Assembly (NCBI GenBank): GCA_018398805.1
Contig: JAGFBZ010002340.1
Coordinates: forward strand, 53,501 to 117,500
DNA: 64,000 bases
Reading direction: 5' to 3'
Origin: Hirundichthys speculiger
Lineage: Eukaryota; Chordata; Actinopteri; Beloniformes; Exocoetidae
Numbering within the stretch: the stretch's first letter is position 1; each line of letters begins with the position of its first letter. The notes below the pieces were generated by a model, which did no database searches, was not told where the DNA came from, and saw only the letters and a list, made by a program, of their open reading frames with translations. Positions 1 to 11,700 of the stretch are shown one piece after another. The position numbers were made by a program, and so were the translations under genes.

Positions 1-352
1 TCTAGAAGGCTTCTAGGGTAGTCTGGAAGGGTTTTAGGGTAGTCTAGAAGGGTTTTGGGGTGGTCTGGGAGGGTTTTAGACTGGTCTTGAAGGGTTATAG
101 GGTAGTCTGGAATGGTTCTAGGGTGGTCTAGAAGGGTTTTGGGGTGGTCTGGGAGGGTTCTGGGCTGGTCTGGAATGGTTCTAGGGTGGTCTGGAAGGGT
201 TTTAGGGTAGTCTAGAAGGGTTTTGGGGTGGTCTGGGAGGGTTTTGGACTGGTCTTGAAGGGTTCTAGTGTAGTCTGGAATGGTTCTAGGGTGGTCTAGA
301 AGGGTTTTGGGGTGGTCTGAAAGGGTTCTGGGCTGGTCTGGAATGGTTCTGG
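1..352. repeat. ~21-bp minisatellite
   Basis: About 16 degenerate units around GGTCTGGAAGGGTTTTAGGG, running off the left edge of the window. Variants (GGAATGGTTCTA, GGGCTGG) recur in a fixed order, suggesting a larger repeat of several units. Confidence 0.9.
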
Positions 353-1429
353 TCAGCTGGACATCCTCTACTTTATTGGCTCACCTGGTCAACAGACCTT
401 CACCACAGATCATTTAAGGACTCTTCCAAAGTGACTAACCACGTTAACGAGTAATTAAGAAGAAACCCCCTCTATAGAGGCTACAGAGTCCAGTTGGTCC
501 AGGTTCCAGTCCTGGTCCATCTTTCTTTCCTCTCTTTCACCATTTCCTGTCTACCTGCGATGAATAAGGGATCAATCAGTGATCCTGTAGAAATATCTAG
601 ATGACATCAAAGAGTTTTTCCAGATTATTTAAACACCTTAACTTCCACCACGTCACTGGTCTGATGCTGGTTCCTACCGCCTGGAGGTCTCAGCTGTGAA
701 TCCCAGTCGCACCTGGAAGACCCTCTGACCATCTTCTAGGGTTCTAGGGTTCTAGGGTTCTAGGGTAACAGCTGTGGCGACCACCAGCAGGGGGCAGCCA
801 AAATGGAAGTTTGTTTTAAAGCTCTACAGGTCTTCAATATCCAATAAAACAAAGTCCAGATGTCAAGTGTTGAAAGAAATAAAAAAGGGAAACAGGTTGA
901 ACCCCAGCGTGAAACCGTTTGATGACTGAGAGCAGTACGACTTTTTTCTGATGAAACCGGATCGGTTCAGTGAACCCGCTCTGTGGTGGAACCAGAACTA
1001 AACTATGGTCACATGTCTCTCCACCACAAACCACCAATCAGAGTCCTCCACCCACAGATCACTTCCTGAGTAATCAGACGACGGCCGCTGCAGCATCACA
1101 GCGCTGATGGAGGACCAACCACCAGGACCCGGTTCTGTTTCCTGCTGGATTTACACCCAGTCCAGAAATGACCTGGAACCACAGATGTAAACTGAAGCAG
1201 ATGTGATGGAGGTCAGCAGGTCCAGGGTCTGGTTTCCTGCCAGCACCGGGAACCGATTTCTGGTCTCAAACAACAGATAAATGACAGAACATCTGAAAAA
1301 ACTGAATAAAAACAAGCACATTTATTATTAAAACAAGCTGAAAAGGTTCTGATCCAGGAAGAAGACGAGTTCAGACTCACAAACATTCATCCGTCAAAGT
1401 TTCAGCAGGAGACGACAAAGACGATCCAG
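353..1429. other. Non-genic stretch beyond kctd9
   Basis: No exon with family similarity was recognised. A 67-codon open frame on the minus strand (834-1037) has no recognisable domain. A short triplication of TTCTAGGG occurs near 735-765. The segment is probably beyond the kctd9 3' end. Confidence 0.4.
1321..1326 (-). terminator. Candidate polyadenylation signal of kctd9
   Basis: AATAAA on the minus strand about 1.44 kb beyond the kctd9 stop. Use of this signal would place the 11-bp and 43-bp arrays inside the 3' UTR. Inference from motif and position only. Confidence 0.35.
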
Positions 1430-2057
1430 TCTGGTTCAGGTCTGGTTCAGGTCTGGTTTAGGTCTGGTTCAGGTCTGGTTCAGGTCTGGTTTAGGTCTGG
1501 TTCAGGTCTGGTTCAGGTCTGGTTCAGGTCTGGTTCAGGTCTGGTTCAGGTCTGGTTTAGGTCTGGTTCAGGTCTGGTTCAGGTCTGGTTCAGGTCTGGT
1601 TTAGGTCTGGTTTAGGTCTGGTTGAGGTCTGGTTTAGGTCTGGTTCAGGTCAGGTTCAGGTCTGGTTTAGGTCTGGTTGAGGTCTGGTTTAGGTCTGGTT
1701 CAGGTCTGGTTCAGGTCTGGTTTAGGTCTGGTTTAGGTCTGGTTCAGGTCTGGTTCAGGTCTGGTTCAGGTCTGGTTGAGGTCTGGTTTAGGTCTGGTTC
1801 AGGTCAGGTGTCTGGTTCAGGTCTGGTTTAGGTCTGGTTTCAGGTCTGGTTCAGGTCTGGTTCAGGTCTGGTTCAGGTCTGGTTCAGGTCTGGTTTAGGT
1901 CTGGTTTAGGTCTGGTTCAGGTTCAGGTTCAGGTCAGGTTCAGGTCTGGTTCAGGTCAGGTTCAGGTCAGGTTCAGGTCAGGGTCAGGTCTGGTTTAGGT
2001 CTGGTTCAGGTCTGGTTCAGGTCTGGTTCAGGTCTGGTCCAGGTCTGGTTCAGGTCC
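1430..2057. repeat. 11-bp minisatellite
   Basis: More than 50 units of GGTTCAGGTCT, with a GGTTTAGGTCT variant scattered through it. It lies downstream of kctd9 and may fall in its 3' UTR if the signal at 1321 is used. Confidence 0.95.
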
Positions 2058-2114
2058 GTCAACCATGCATTCAGGGTCTGTTGGTCTGGCCTGTCGACAA
2101 AACTTTCAGGACAT

Positions 2115-2535
2115 TAGACCGCCAACAGACCAGAACCAGATCCTGGACCAGCCCAGATAAAGGTGGGCTGGACCTGGACCAGAACCAGATCCTGGAGCAG
2201 GCCAGATAAAGGTGGGCTGGACCAGAACCAGATCCTGGACCAGTCCAGATAAAGGTGGGCTGGGCCAGAACCAGATTCTGGACCAGGCCAGATAAAGGTG
2301 GGGTGGACCTGGACCAGAACCAGATCCTGGACAGGTCCAGATAAAGGTGGGACAGACCAGAACCAGATCCTGGACCAGGCAAGATAAAGGTGGGGTGGAC
2401 CTGGACCAGAATCAGATCCTGGACCAGTCCAGATAAAGGTGGGCTGGGCCAGAACCAGATTCTGGACCAGGCCAGATAAAGGTGGGGTGGACCTGGACCA
2501 GAACCAGATCCTGGACCAGTCCAGACAAAGGTGGG
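2115..2535. repeat. 43-49-bp minisatellite
   Basis: About eight units starting GACCAGAACCAGATCCTGG and continuing through AGATAAAGGTGGGCTG. Unit length alternates because some copies carry an extra GACCTG. It lies 230 bp beyond the kctd9 stop. Confidence 0.9.
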
Positions 2536-2766
2536 CTGATTTTCTTCCTCGTGGGTTATCTGTCTCTTCCTTGATGAGGGTCCTTGTTGGTTCAGCCCCC
2601 TCTAGAAAGGCTCATTCATGAATATCTCTGATGACATCACAGCCGTGACACGTCCAGGTAACGTCCTGAAGAGGCGTTTCAACACGGGTCACGTTTAGTT
2701 TCCATCTCTGAAGCAGGAAGTCGCAGCAGTTTAATGACGATGGCCTCAGCTGAAGGTGTGGACGTT

Positions 2767-5700
2767 TCAGCGGACGCTCTGAGACATGTGCAGAGGCGTC
2801 AGCATCTCCTCAAAGATGGCTCCCTTCACGTTGGAGCCTCGCAGGTTGGCTTCCTGAAGGTCACATCCGGACAGGTCGCAGTTCTGCAAAGAAGCAACAA
2901 ACGAAACGAAACGTTTGAAAGTCAGACAGTTTCAAAGGTGACTTCAGTTGAACCTTCTGAACCCTAACCTTCAGCTAAACCTTCAGCTAAACCTTCAGAT
3001 GAACCTTCCCCTCCCTGAATCGCCACCTTAGGGTCACCTGGTAGGGTCACCCAAGGCAAACTGGTCCTGGGGGACGGGCCAGACCAAGAGTGATTCATAC
3101 GACTCTTATGGAAAAAGTTATACCAAGAGCTCGATGTCCCTCGCCCGGGGTTAGGGTCACCGGAGCCCCACCCTGGAGCCAGGCCTAAGGGTGGGGGGCT
3201 CGTCTGGGAGCGCCTGGTGGCCGGGCCTTCACCCATGGGGCCCAGCCGGGCTCAGCCCGAATGAGCTACATGGGTTCGTCTCCCCGTGAGCCCACGGGAT
3301 TGACAATGGGGACCTCTATCAAATTTCAGAGGCTGATCCGGAAGGCGAATTTTATCGCAATCTGTAAATCTCTATACGGGAGAACTGTTGTGCTTGGCGG
3401 AGGTCTGAGCTCTCCGAGTGCTTTTCTAGTTAAGAAATGCTTTCCTGGAAGCTCACTGGCTCTATTTTTTTCTGAGCAGTTTGTTGGAACTTTTTGGAGT
3501 AAAAAAGAAATGATTAAATCATTTGCTCCACATTAGTTAGAGCTAGTTATGTATATATCAGTGCAGAGGAGGAGGAGGAAGGAAGAGGAGGAAGCTCTAC
3601 AACAGAGTCCCAGACGAGCTGCCCATGAGAGCTGCTCTGATCTGGGTGAAAAGACGCTCCATAGCAGTTAGCGGTTAGCGCAACCTGCTCTTAAAGGCAA
3701 TGGCTACTGACGCACTGATTGGTTAAACAGGTGAGCGCCTCCCATGCATAATGTGTGCATAATATAGTGGTTGGCGCAGGTAATATCACAGGTATCGGGA
3801 GGTGGAAGATGGCGTTCTTTGCGAGGGAACGCCCCTCCTGCTACCTGCTATCTCTTGATAGCAGCTTTAGGAGGTTTGGCGCAAGATCGGGCCCTAAGTC
3901 TCTCGGCTGCCCTGGGAGCACCTCGGGGTTCTCCCAGAGGAGCTGGTGGAAGCAGCTGAGGGGAGCTGAAGCTGCTGCCCCCATGACCTGACTAGACCAA
4001 GCTGGAGCTAATAGATGGATGGATGGATGGATGAACCTTCAGATGGATTTGTATTTGTTATTGTGCGGTTGTATTGCTCCACTGCTGCCTCTAGGTGGAG
4101 ATATTGTTAATGCGTATTGTTGGTTGTTTTATGTTGTATTGTTGTGGCCATGGTGGCAATGAAGTTTCTCCTTTGGGGATTATTAAAGTTGAATCCATCC
4201 AACCATCCAACCAGGAACCTTCAGATGGACCGGTATGATCAGATATCACACTCAAGCATTGAACCTAACTACCAGACTGAGAGAACCGAACCAGAGCGCT
4301 GCTGGTGAAGACGCTCAGAAGGTTCTCTGATGAACCTTCAGGAACTCGCTGTCATCGTCCGATTCATCCACAGAGGTTCAGTATAAAAGTGTTAATTTCA
4401 AAAGTGTAGGTCCTCCATGATGAAGCTCATCTGCAGAGCTTCAACAGAGGACCCCCTGACTCTGCGTGGACTCGAACCACCGACGCGTCTGAGTTGGCGG
4501 AAGTTGGCGCTCAAACCTCCAGGTCCGTCCCTGCCAGCGTGGCTCCTCTCAGGTTACAGTTCTTCAGTTTGGCATTTTTCAGGGTGGCGACTCTCAGGTT
4601 GATGCCCGTCATCTGGCTTCCCTCCATGTCCACCCCCTTCAGGTTGGCCCCTGAAGGAAAAACAATTCATTCATCATTAATTGAATTAATTAAACAAAAC
4701 ATTTCAGTCATCAGGCTCCTCTGATGTCTGTGAGTCATCAGTTTAACTCCTGAACATCTAACATCTAACCTGCTGATGGATCTCCTCACCTGAACCTCTA
4801 ACCTGCTGATGGACCTCCTCACCTGAACCTCTAACCTGCTGATGGACCTCCTCACCTGAACCTCTAACATCTAACCTGCTGATGGACCTCCTCAACTGGA
4901 CCTCTAACCTGCTGATGGACCTCCTCACCTGAACCTCTAACCTGCTGATGGACCTCCTCACCTGAAACCTCCTAACCTGCTGATGGACCTCCTCACCTGA
5001 ACCTCTAACCTGACCTCCTCAACCTGAACCTGCTGATGGACCTCCTCACCTGAACCTCTAACCTGCTGATGGACTCTAACCTGATGGACCTCCTCACCTG
5101 AACCTCTAACCTCTAACCCTGCTGATGGACCTCCTCACCTGAAACCTCTAACCTGCTGATGGACCTCCTCACCTGAACCTCTAACCTGCTGATGGACCTC
5201 CTCACCTGAACCTCTAACCTGCTGATGGACCTCCTCACCTGAACCTCCAACCTGCTGATGGACCTCCTCACCTGAACCTCTAACCTGCTGATGGATCTCC
5301 TCACCTGAACCTCTAACCTGCTGATGGACCTCCTCACCTGAACCTCTTACATCTAACCTGCTGATGGACCTCCTCACCTGAACCTCTAACCTGCTGATGG
5401 ACCTCCTCACCTGAACCTCTAACCTGCTGATGGACCTCCTCACCTGAACCTCTAACCTGCTGATGGACCTCCTCACCTGAACATCTAACCTGCTCATGGA
5501 TCTCCTCACCTGAACATCTAACCTGCTGATGGACCTCCTCACCTGAACCCTCAACCCTACCCTGACGTCTTCGCAGCTGCTGCGTCTCTGACTCACGATG
5601 ACGTTGTCGATGACATCATCATGTGTTGAAAACAAACTAATTAACACGTGGACTTTGAGTAAGAATAACGAGATAAAACCACAGATTTGAGCCTGTAAAC

Positions 5701-8700
5701 GACGTCAGAACCGAAACTGGATCCAAACCGACACCTGCTGGTCATCTGGAGACGTTTATGAGGACAAACATGGTCATGATGCTTTTTTTTATAGCGTCTG
5801 ACTGTCTGCTTTAAATTAATGTTTAATTATCATTAATTAATCTTTAATAACACTAGCACAGCTCATGCTAACCCTTGTTGCTAATATTAGCCTCACATTC
5901 CTACATGTCCCATCTGTCAATCATCATCATCATCATCATCACATGTCAGCATGAGCTAACAGGTGCTAACAGGTGCTAACAGGTGTGAGTCATTGATATC
6001 ATTTCAGGTTTTTATTTTTGGGTTCAACTAAAGTTAAATTGAAAAAAGACCACTGATCAGATGTATTGACAAGGATTATAAGTACTGATGTCTGATCAAC
6101 GATGCTACTGGTCGGTTCATCAGAGGAAGGTGTTTTCAACCAGCTGTCAGTCTAAACACACCAGTTTTTCTGGATCAATCAGGGAGGGCGGAGTCTATAT
6201 CTGAAGACCACATGTGACCTGCTGCTTCACCTTCCAGGTTGGCTTTGATTCCTGCAGGATCCTCAAAATTACATCCTCTGAGCGACGCCCCCTCAGCGTT
6301 GGTGCACAGCATCTTCACCCCCTGAAGGTTGGCTGCCTGGAGACACACACGTTCACACAGCTGTGGAAACTACCAATCAGAGAAGAGCATGTAACGTGGG
6401 CGGAGCCTCAAGCAGCATCTGCAGGAACAACGGTTCTGCATGGCGGCTTCTGATTGGACGATCCTGAATGACTCAGAGAAGGTTTCACTTCCTGTTCAGG
6501 TCAGGAACTGATCCACGTCAGAACCTCGGCACCAGTTTTACGCTGGACCCAACCAGGATTCAAACCTGTGACCTCCCACGTGGTGCCAACAGCTGTACCA
6601 CTGATCCACCGGGGAGGAAATAGAATACTGATTTTAATAGAAAAAGGTTTCCTGGATGAATCTTTAAACACCAAACAGACCTTCAAAGATACACAATTAA
6701 CGATTTATGAAACATTTAAGAGAAAATAAATTCGTGATTCAATGACAAAAGGTTTCAGTTTCTGTAAAACAATTTACAATTATTAATGAAAAAGTCCTGA
6801 TTTCAGGATTGAAAAAACGTAAAATAAGTTTAGAGTTTAGAAGAAAAGTTTTGAGAAAAAAAACAAGTCAATATTTTAATATATTAGGTCAGAGTGTGAA
6901 AATTTGTCAGAAGACTGTCAGAAAGAAGAAGGCGCAACGTTTTTGCAAAAAAGTTAAATAAATGTTGTTTTTAGAGGAGGAAGCGTCAGATTGTGAGCTG
7001 ATGATGAAAAACTGTTGTTTCATGGAAATAAAAGTGTAAAAAAAGTGTCCCGTCATGGCGCAGACTCACGTCCAGGCAGGCCACCGACAGGTCGGCTCGC
7101 TCCAGGTTGGCGCCGCTCAGGTTGGCCTGGGAAAGGTTGGCCCCCCGCAGGTTCGCCATCTTGAAGTTGATGTAGCGGAGATCCAGACGAGACAGATCTG
7201 CTCCGCTGAAGTTCAGACCCTGACGGACCGCAGACAGGAAAAATACAGCCAAGCGGAAGATCAGAAACTAAACACACCTCTGATAGAAGTTCAGCTTCTG
7301 TACGCTGTCGTAAAGAACCTCAACGTTCTGGAGAATCTGTGTCCAAATTTACACCTGAATGAAACACAAAGCTGCAGAACAATTCCTCAAACAACTCCAC
7401 CTGCTAAAACCAGCAGCTAACCCTCAACCTGCTGCAGACTGGACACGCCCCCTGTGATGTCACCCACAGGTTCCTGGAGACTCTGTTTGAAGCCTCTTTT
7501 TCAGACCTCAGGGAGGAGCCTCTAGTGGTCAGTAGAGAAACCGCAGCCTCTAGTGGTCAGTAGAGGAACTGCAGCTTCTAGTGGTTAATAGAGGAACCGC
7601 AGCCTCTAGTGGTTGGTAGAGGAACTGCAGCTTCTAGTGGTCGGTAGAGGAACTGCAGCTTCTAGTGGTCGGTAGAGGAACCGCAGCTTCTAGTGGTCGG
7701 TAGAGGAACCGCAGCCTCTAGTGGTCGGTAGAGGAACTGCAGCCTCTAGTGGTCGGTAGAGGAACCGAAGCCTCTAGTGGTCGGTAGAGGAACCGCAGCC
7801 TCTAGTGGTCAGTAGAGGAACTGCAGTCTCTAGTGGTCGGTAGAGGAACTGCAGCTTCTAGTGGTCGGTAGAGGAACTGCAGCTTCTAGTGGTCGGTAGA
7901 GGAACCGCAGCCTCTAGTGGTCGGTAGAGGAACCGAAGCCTCTAGTGGTCGGTAGAGGAACCGCAGCCTCTAGTGGTCGGTAGAGGAACCGAAGCCTCTA
8001 GTGGTCGGTAGAGGAACTGCAGCTTCTAGTGGTCGGTAGAGGAACTGCAGCCTCTAGTGGTTAATAGAGGAACCGCAGCCTCTAGTGGTTAATAGAGGAA
8101 CTGCAGCCTCTAGTGGTTAATAGAGGAACCGCAGCCTCTAGTGGTTAATAGAGGAACTGCAGCCTCTAGTGGTCGGTAGAGGAACCGCAGCCTCTAGTGG
8201 TCGGTAGAGGAACTGCAGCCTCTAGTGGTCGGTAGAGGAACTGCAGCCTCTAGTGGTCATTAGAGGAACTGCAGCCTCTAGTGGTCATTAGAGGAACCGC
8301 AGCCTCTAGTGGTCAGTAGAGGAACCGCAGCCTCTAGTGGTCGGTAGAGGAACCGCAGCCTCTAATGGTCGGTAGAGGAACCGCAGCCTCTAGTGGTCGG
8401 TAGAGGAACCGCAGCCTCTAGTGGTCATTAGAGGAACCGCAGCCTCTAGTGGTCGGTAGAGGAACTGCAGCCTCTGTTCTTCCACTTATTCAAATATTCC
8501 ATAAATGAGCCTGGACAAATCAGCTCAGATGTTTTTGGATCTGCTCAGATGTTTTTGGATCTGCTCAGATGTTCTTGGACCTGCTCAGATTTTTCTGGAC
8601 CTGCTCAGATGTTTCTGGACCTGCTCAGATGTTTTTGAATCTGCTCAGATGTTTCTGAATCACCTCAGATGTTTCTGGACCTACTCAGATGTTTCTGGAC

Positions 8701-11700
8701 CTGCTCAGATGTTTTTGAATCAGCTCAGATGTTTCTGAATCAACTCAGATGTTTTTGGACCTGCTCAGATGTTTCTGAATTTGCTGAGATGTTCCTGGAC
8801 TTGCTCAGATGTTTCTGGACCTGCTCAGATGTTTCTAGACCTGCTCAGATGTTCTTGGAACTGTTCAGATGTTTCTGGACCTGCTCAAATGTTCTTGGAC
8901 CTGCTCAGATGTTTCTAGACCTGCTCAGATGTTTCTGGGCCTGCTCAGATGTTCTTGGACCTACTCAGATGTTTCTAGACCTGCTCAGATGTTCTTGGAC
9001 CTGCTCAGATGTTTCTGGACCTGCTGAGATGTTTCTAGACCTGCTCAGATGTTCTTGGAACTGCTCAGATGTTTCTGGACCTGCTCAGATGTTCTTGGAC
9101 CTGTTCATATGTTTCTGGACCTGCTAAGGTGTTTCTAGACCTGCTCAGATGTTCTTGGACCTGCTCAGATGTTCTTGGACCTGCTCAGATGTTTCTGGAC
9201 CTGCTCAGATGTTTCTAGACCTGCTCAGATGTTTCTAGACCTGCTCAGATGTTCTTGGACCTGCCCAGATGTTTCTGGACCTGCCCAGATGTTTCTGGAC
9301 CTGCTTAGATGTTTCTAGACCTGCTCAGATGTTCTTGGACCTGCCCAGATGTTTCTGGACCTGCTCAGATGTTTCTGGGCCTGCTCAGATGTTTCTGGAC
9401 CTGCTCAGATGTTTCTGGACCTGCTCAGATGTTCTTGGTACCTGACAGCGCAGCTCTGACTTGGTGGTGGTTGCCAGCAGGAACCTGGTGAACTCCTTAC
9501 GGGTGAGAGGAGAATGATCATCGGGGGGCCGAGAAGACTGAAGATGAAGAAAACACGAGGATGAGCCGATTGACAACAGAAACCACGTGAACACTTACAC
9601 CTGACCGCCCCTCACCTTGATGAGCGCCTCCAGCTGCTCAGCCAGCTGCTCGATTCCAAAGAAGCGAGCTTCTTCCAGAACACCTGCAGCAGAAACCAGC
9701 AGGTGAGGAGGAGGACGAGCGCAGAGGGACTGCTAACGAGTCAGTGTCGTTACCCAGAGGGTTGATGCCCTCGTTGATGATGAGCTGTCCGTGTCTCAGG
9801 TAGTTCAGGATCGGCTCAAAGTAGTCTGGACTGCGGTCGATCAGGTACGCCCCCGCAGAGTCCCGCTTGTTCCCCCAAACATCTGGATACAGAGATAGAC
9901 GTCGTTTCATGACATGAACAGACGGTCGTTAACAGACAGTTGTTAACAGCCGGCCGTTAACAGCCGTTCATTAATTGACACTCATTAACAGGATTCCGTT
10001 AATTGACTGTCATTAACAGTAGTTAACGGTAGTTAACAGATGGCCATTAACAGACAGTCGTTAACAGGCAGTCGTAATAGATGGTAGTTAACAGGTTGCG
10101 TTAACCGAAGGCTGTTAACAGGTGGCCGTTAACAGGCATTCGTTAATTGACGATTGTTAACAGTATTCCGTTAATTGACTGTCGTTAACAGACAGCCGTT
10201 AACAGGCAGTCGTTAATAGATGGTTGTTAACAGGTTGCATTAACAGACGACCGTTAACAGATGGCCGTTAACAGATGGCCGTTAACAGACGGCCATTAAA
10301 AGGCTGCCGTTAACAGGTGGCCGTTTACAGGCGGCCGTTAACAGGCGTCCATTAATGGACAGTCATTAACAATAACAGGCGGCTGATAACAGACGGTTGT
10401 TAACAGGCGGTTTTTACAGGCTGTTGTTAACAGACAGGTGGGCGTTAACATGTGGCCATTAATAACAGGCGGCCGTTAATAACAGGCGGCTGATAATAGA
10501 CGGTTGTTAACAGGCGGCTGTTAACAGACGGTTGTTAACAGGCAGCCATTAACAGGCGGCCGTTAATAACAGGCGGCTGATAACAGACGGTTGTTAACAG
10601 GCGGTTGTTAACAGGCTGTTTTTAACAGACGGTTGTTAACAGGCAGCCATTAACAGGCGGCCGCTAATAACAGGCAGCCGTTAACAGACAGTTGTTAACA
10701 GGCAGCCATTAACAGGCGGCCATTAATAACAGGCGGCGGTTAACAGATGGCTGTTAACAGACAGCGTTAATTACCTTTCTCTCTGAACATGTGGGCCAGC
10801 ATACTCTCCGGTTCTTTGCTGACCAACGTGCTCCTGGACAAACAGAAGCTATAGTTACTTCTGATCATCATGACTCAACGCTGCCACCTTCAGGTCAGAC
10901 TGTAAACTACAACACTCCTCTGTCCGTTACCGGGTGGTGGTGAAGCGGCGTCCACCAACGTTGAGCGTCAGCCAGTCGGTGTGAGTCTGACAGGTGTCTC
11001 CGACGTCATCCTGAAGATCTGAACACAGTCTGAGTCATACAACCATCTTCATGAAATACAGCAAGAAACGAGCAGAGGAGGTTCACTGATGATTACTGTC
11101 TCATACTTGTTTACTGGTTGTTTATCGATCACTTTGTTTTCTTTCTCTTTTTGTCACAACTGTCTGCAGGTGTCTTAGAACCTAAATCTGGTCAAACCTG
11201 GATTCTTACACAATCTAATCCTGCAGCAGATGTCAGATATAACCCGAACCCCAACGGACCAGGAGGGTCATCCTTAATATAAGAAAGTGAACAGACAGTG
11301 AAGATGACTGAGCTTGATGGAGATACTGGGATTCTACCAGTGGTTGGAGTTTCTGTTAACACCTGTAGACACCTGTGAACACCTGTAGACACCTGTACAC
11401 ACCTGTAAACACCTGTACACACCTGTAGACACCTGTAAATACCTGTAGACACCTCTACACACCTGTAGACGCCTGTAAACACCTGCAGACACCTGTAGAC
11501 ACCTGTACACACCTGTAAACACCTGTACACACCTGTAAACACTTGTAGACACCTGTAGACACCTGTAGACACCTGTACAGACCTGTAGACACCTGTAAAG
11601 ACCTGTAGACACCTGTAGACACCTGTACACACCTGTACACACCTGTAGACACCTGTAGATATCTGTAAACACCTGTAGACACCTGTGAACACCTGTATAC

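Noticed and set aside
834..1037. 67-codon minus-strand open frame
   Set aside because: No recognisable family, in the region beyond kctd9; length expected by chance.
2734..2967. Plus-strand open frames opposite kctd9 exons (2734-2967, 7055-7420, 12547-12837)
   Set aside because: Antisense shadows of conserved kctd9 exons; the minus-strand frames carry the family motifs.
4440..4505. tRNA-like B-box (GGTTCGAGTCC on the minus strand) next to kctd9 exon 11
   Set aside because: No matching A-box, acceptor stem or terminator could be placed; probably a SINE scrap or chance.
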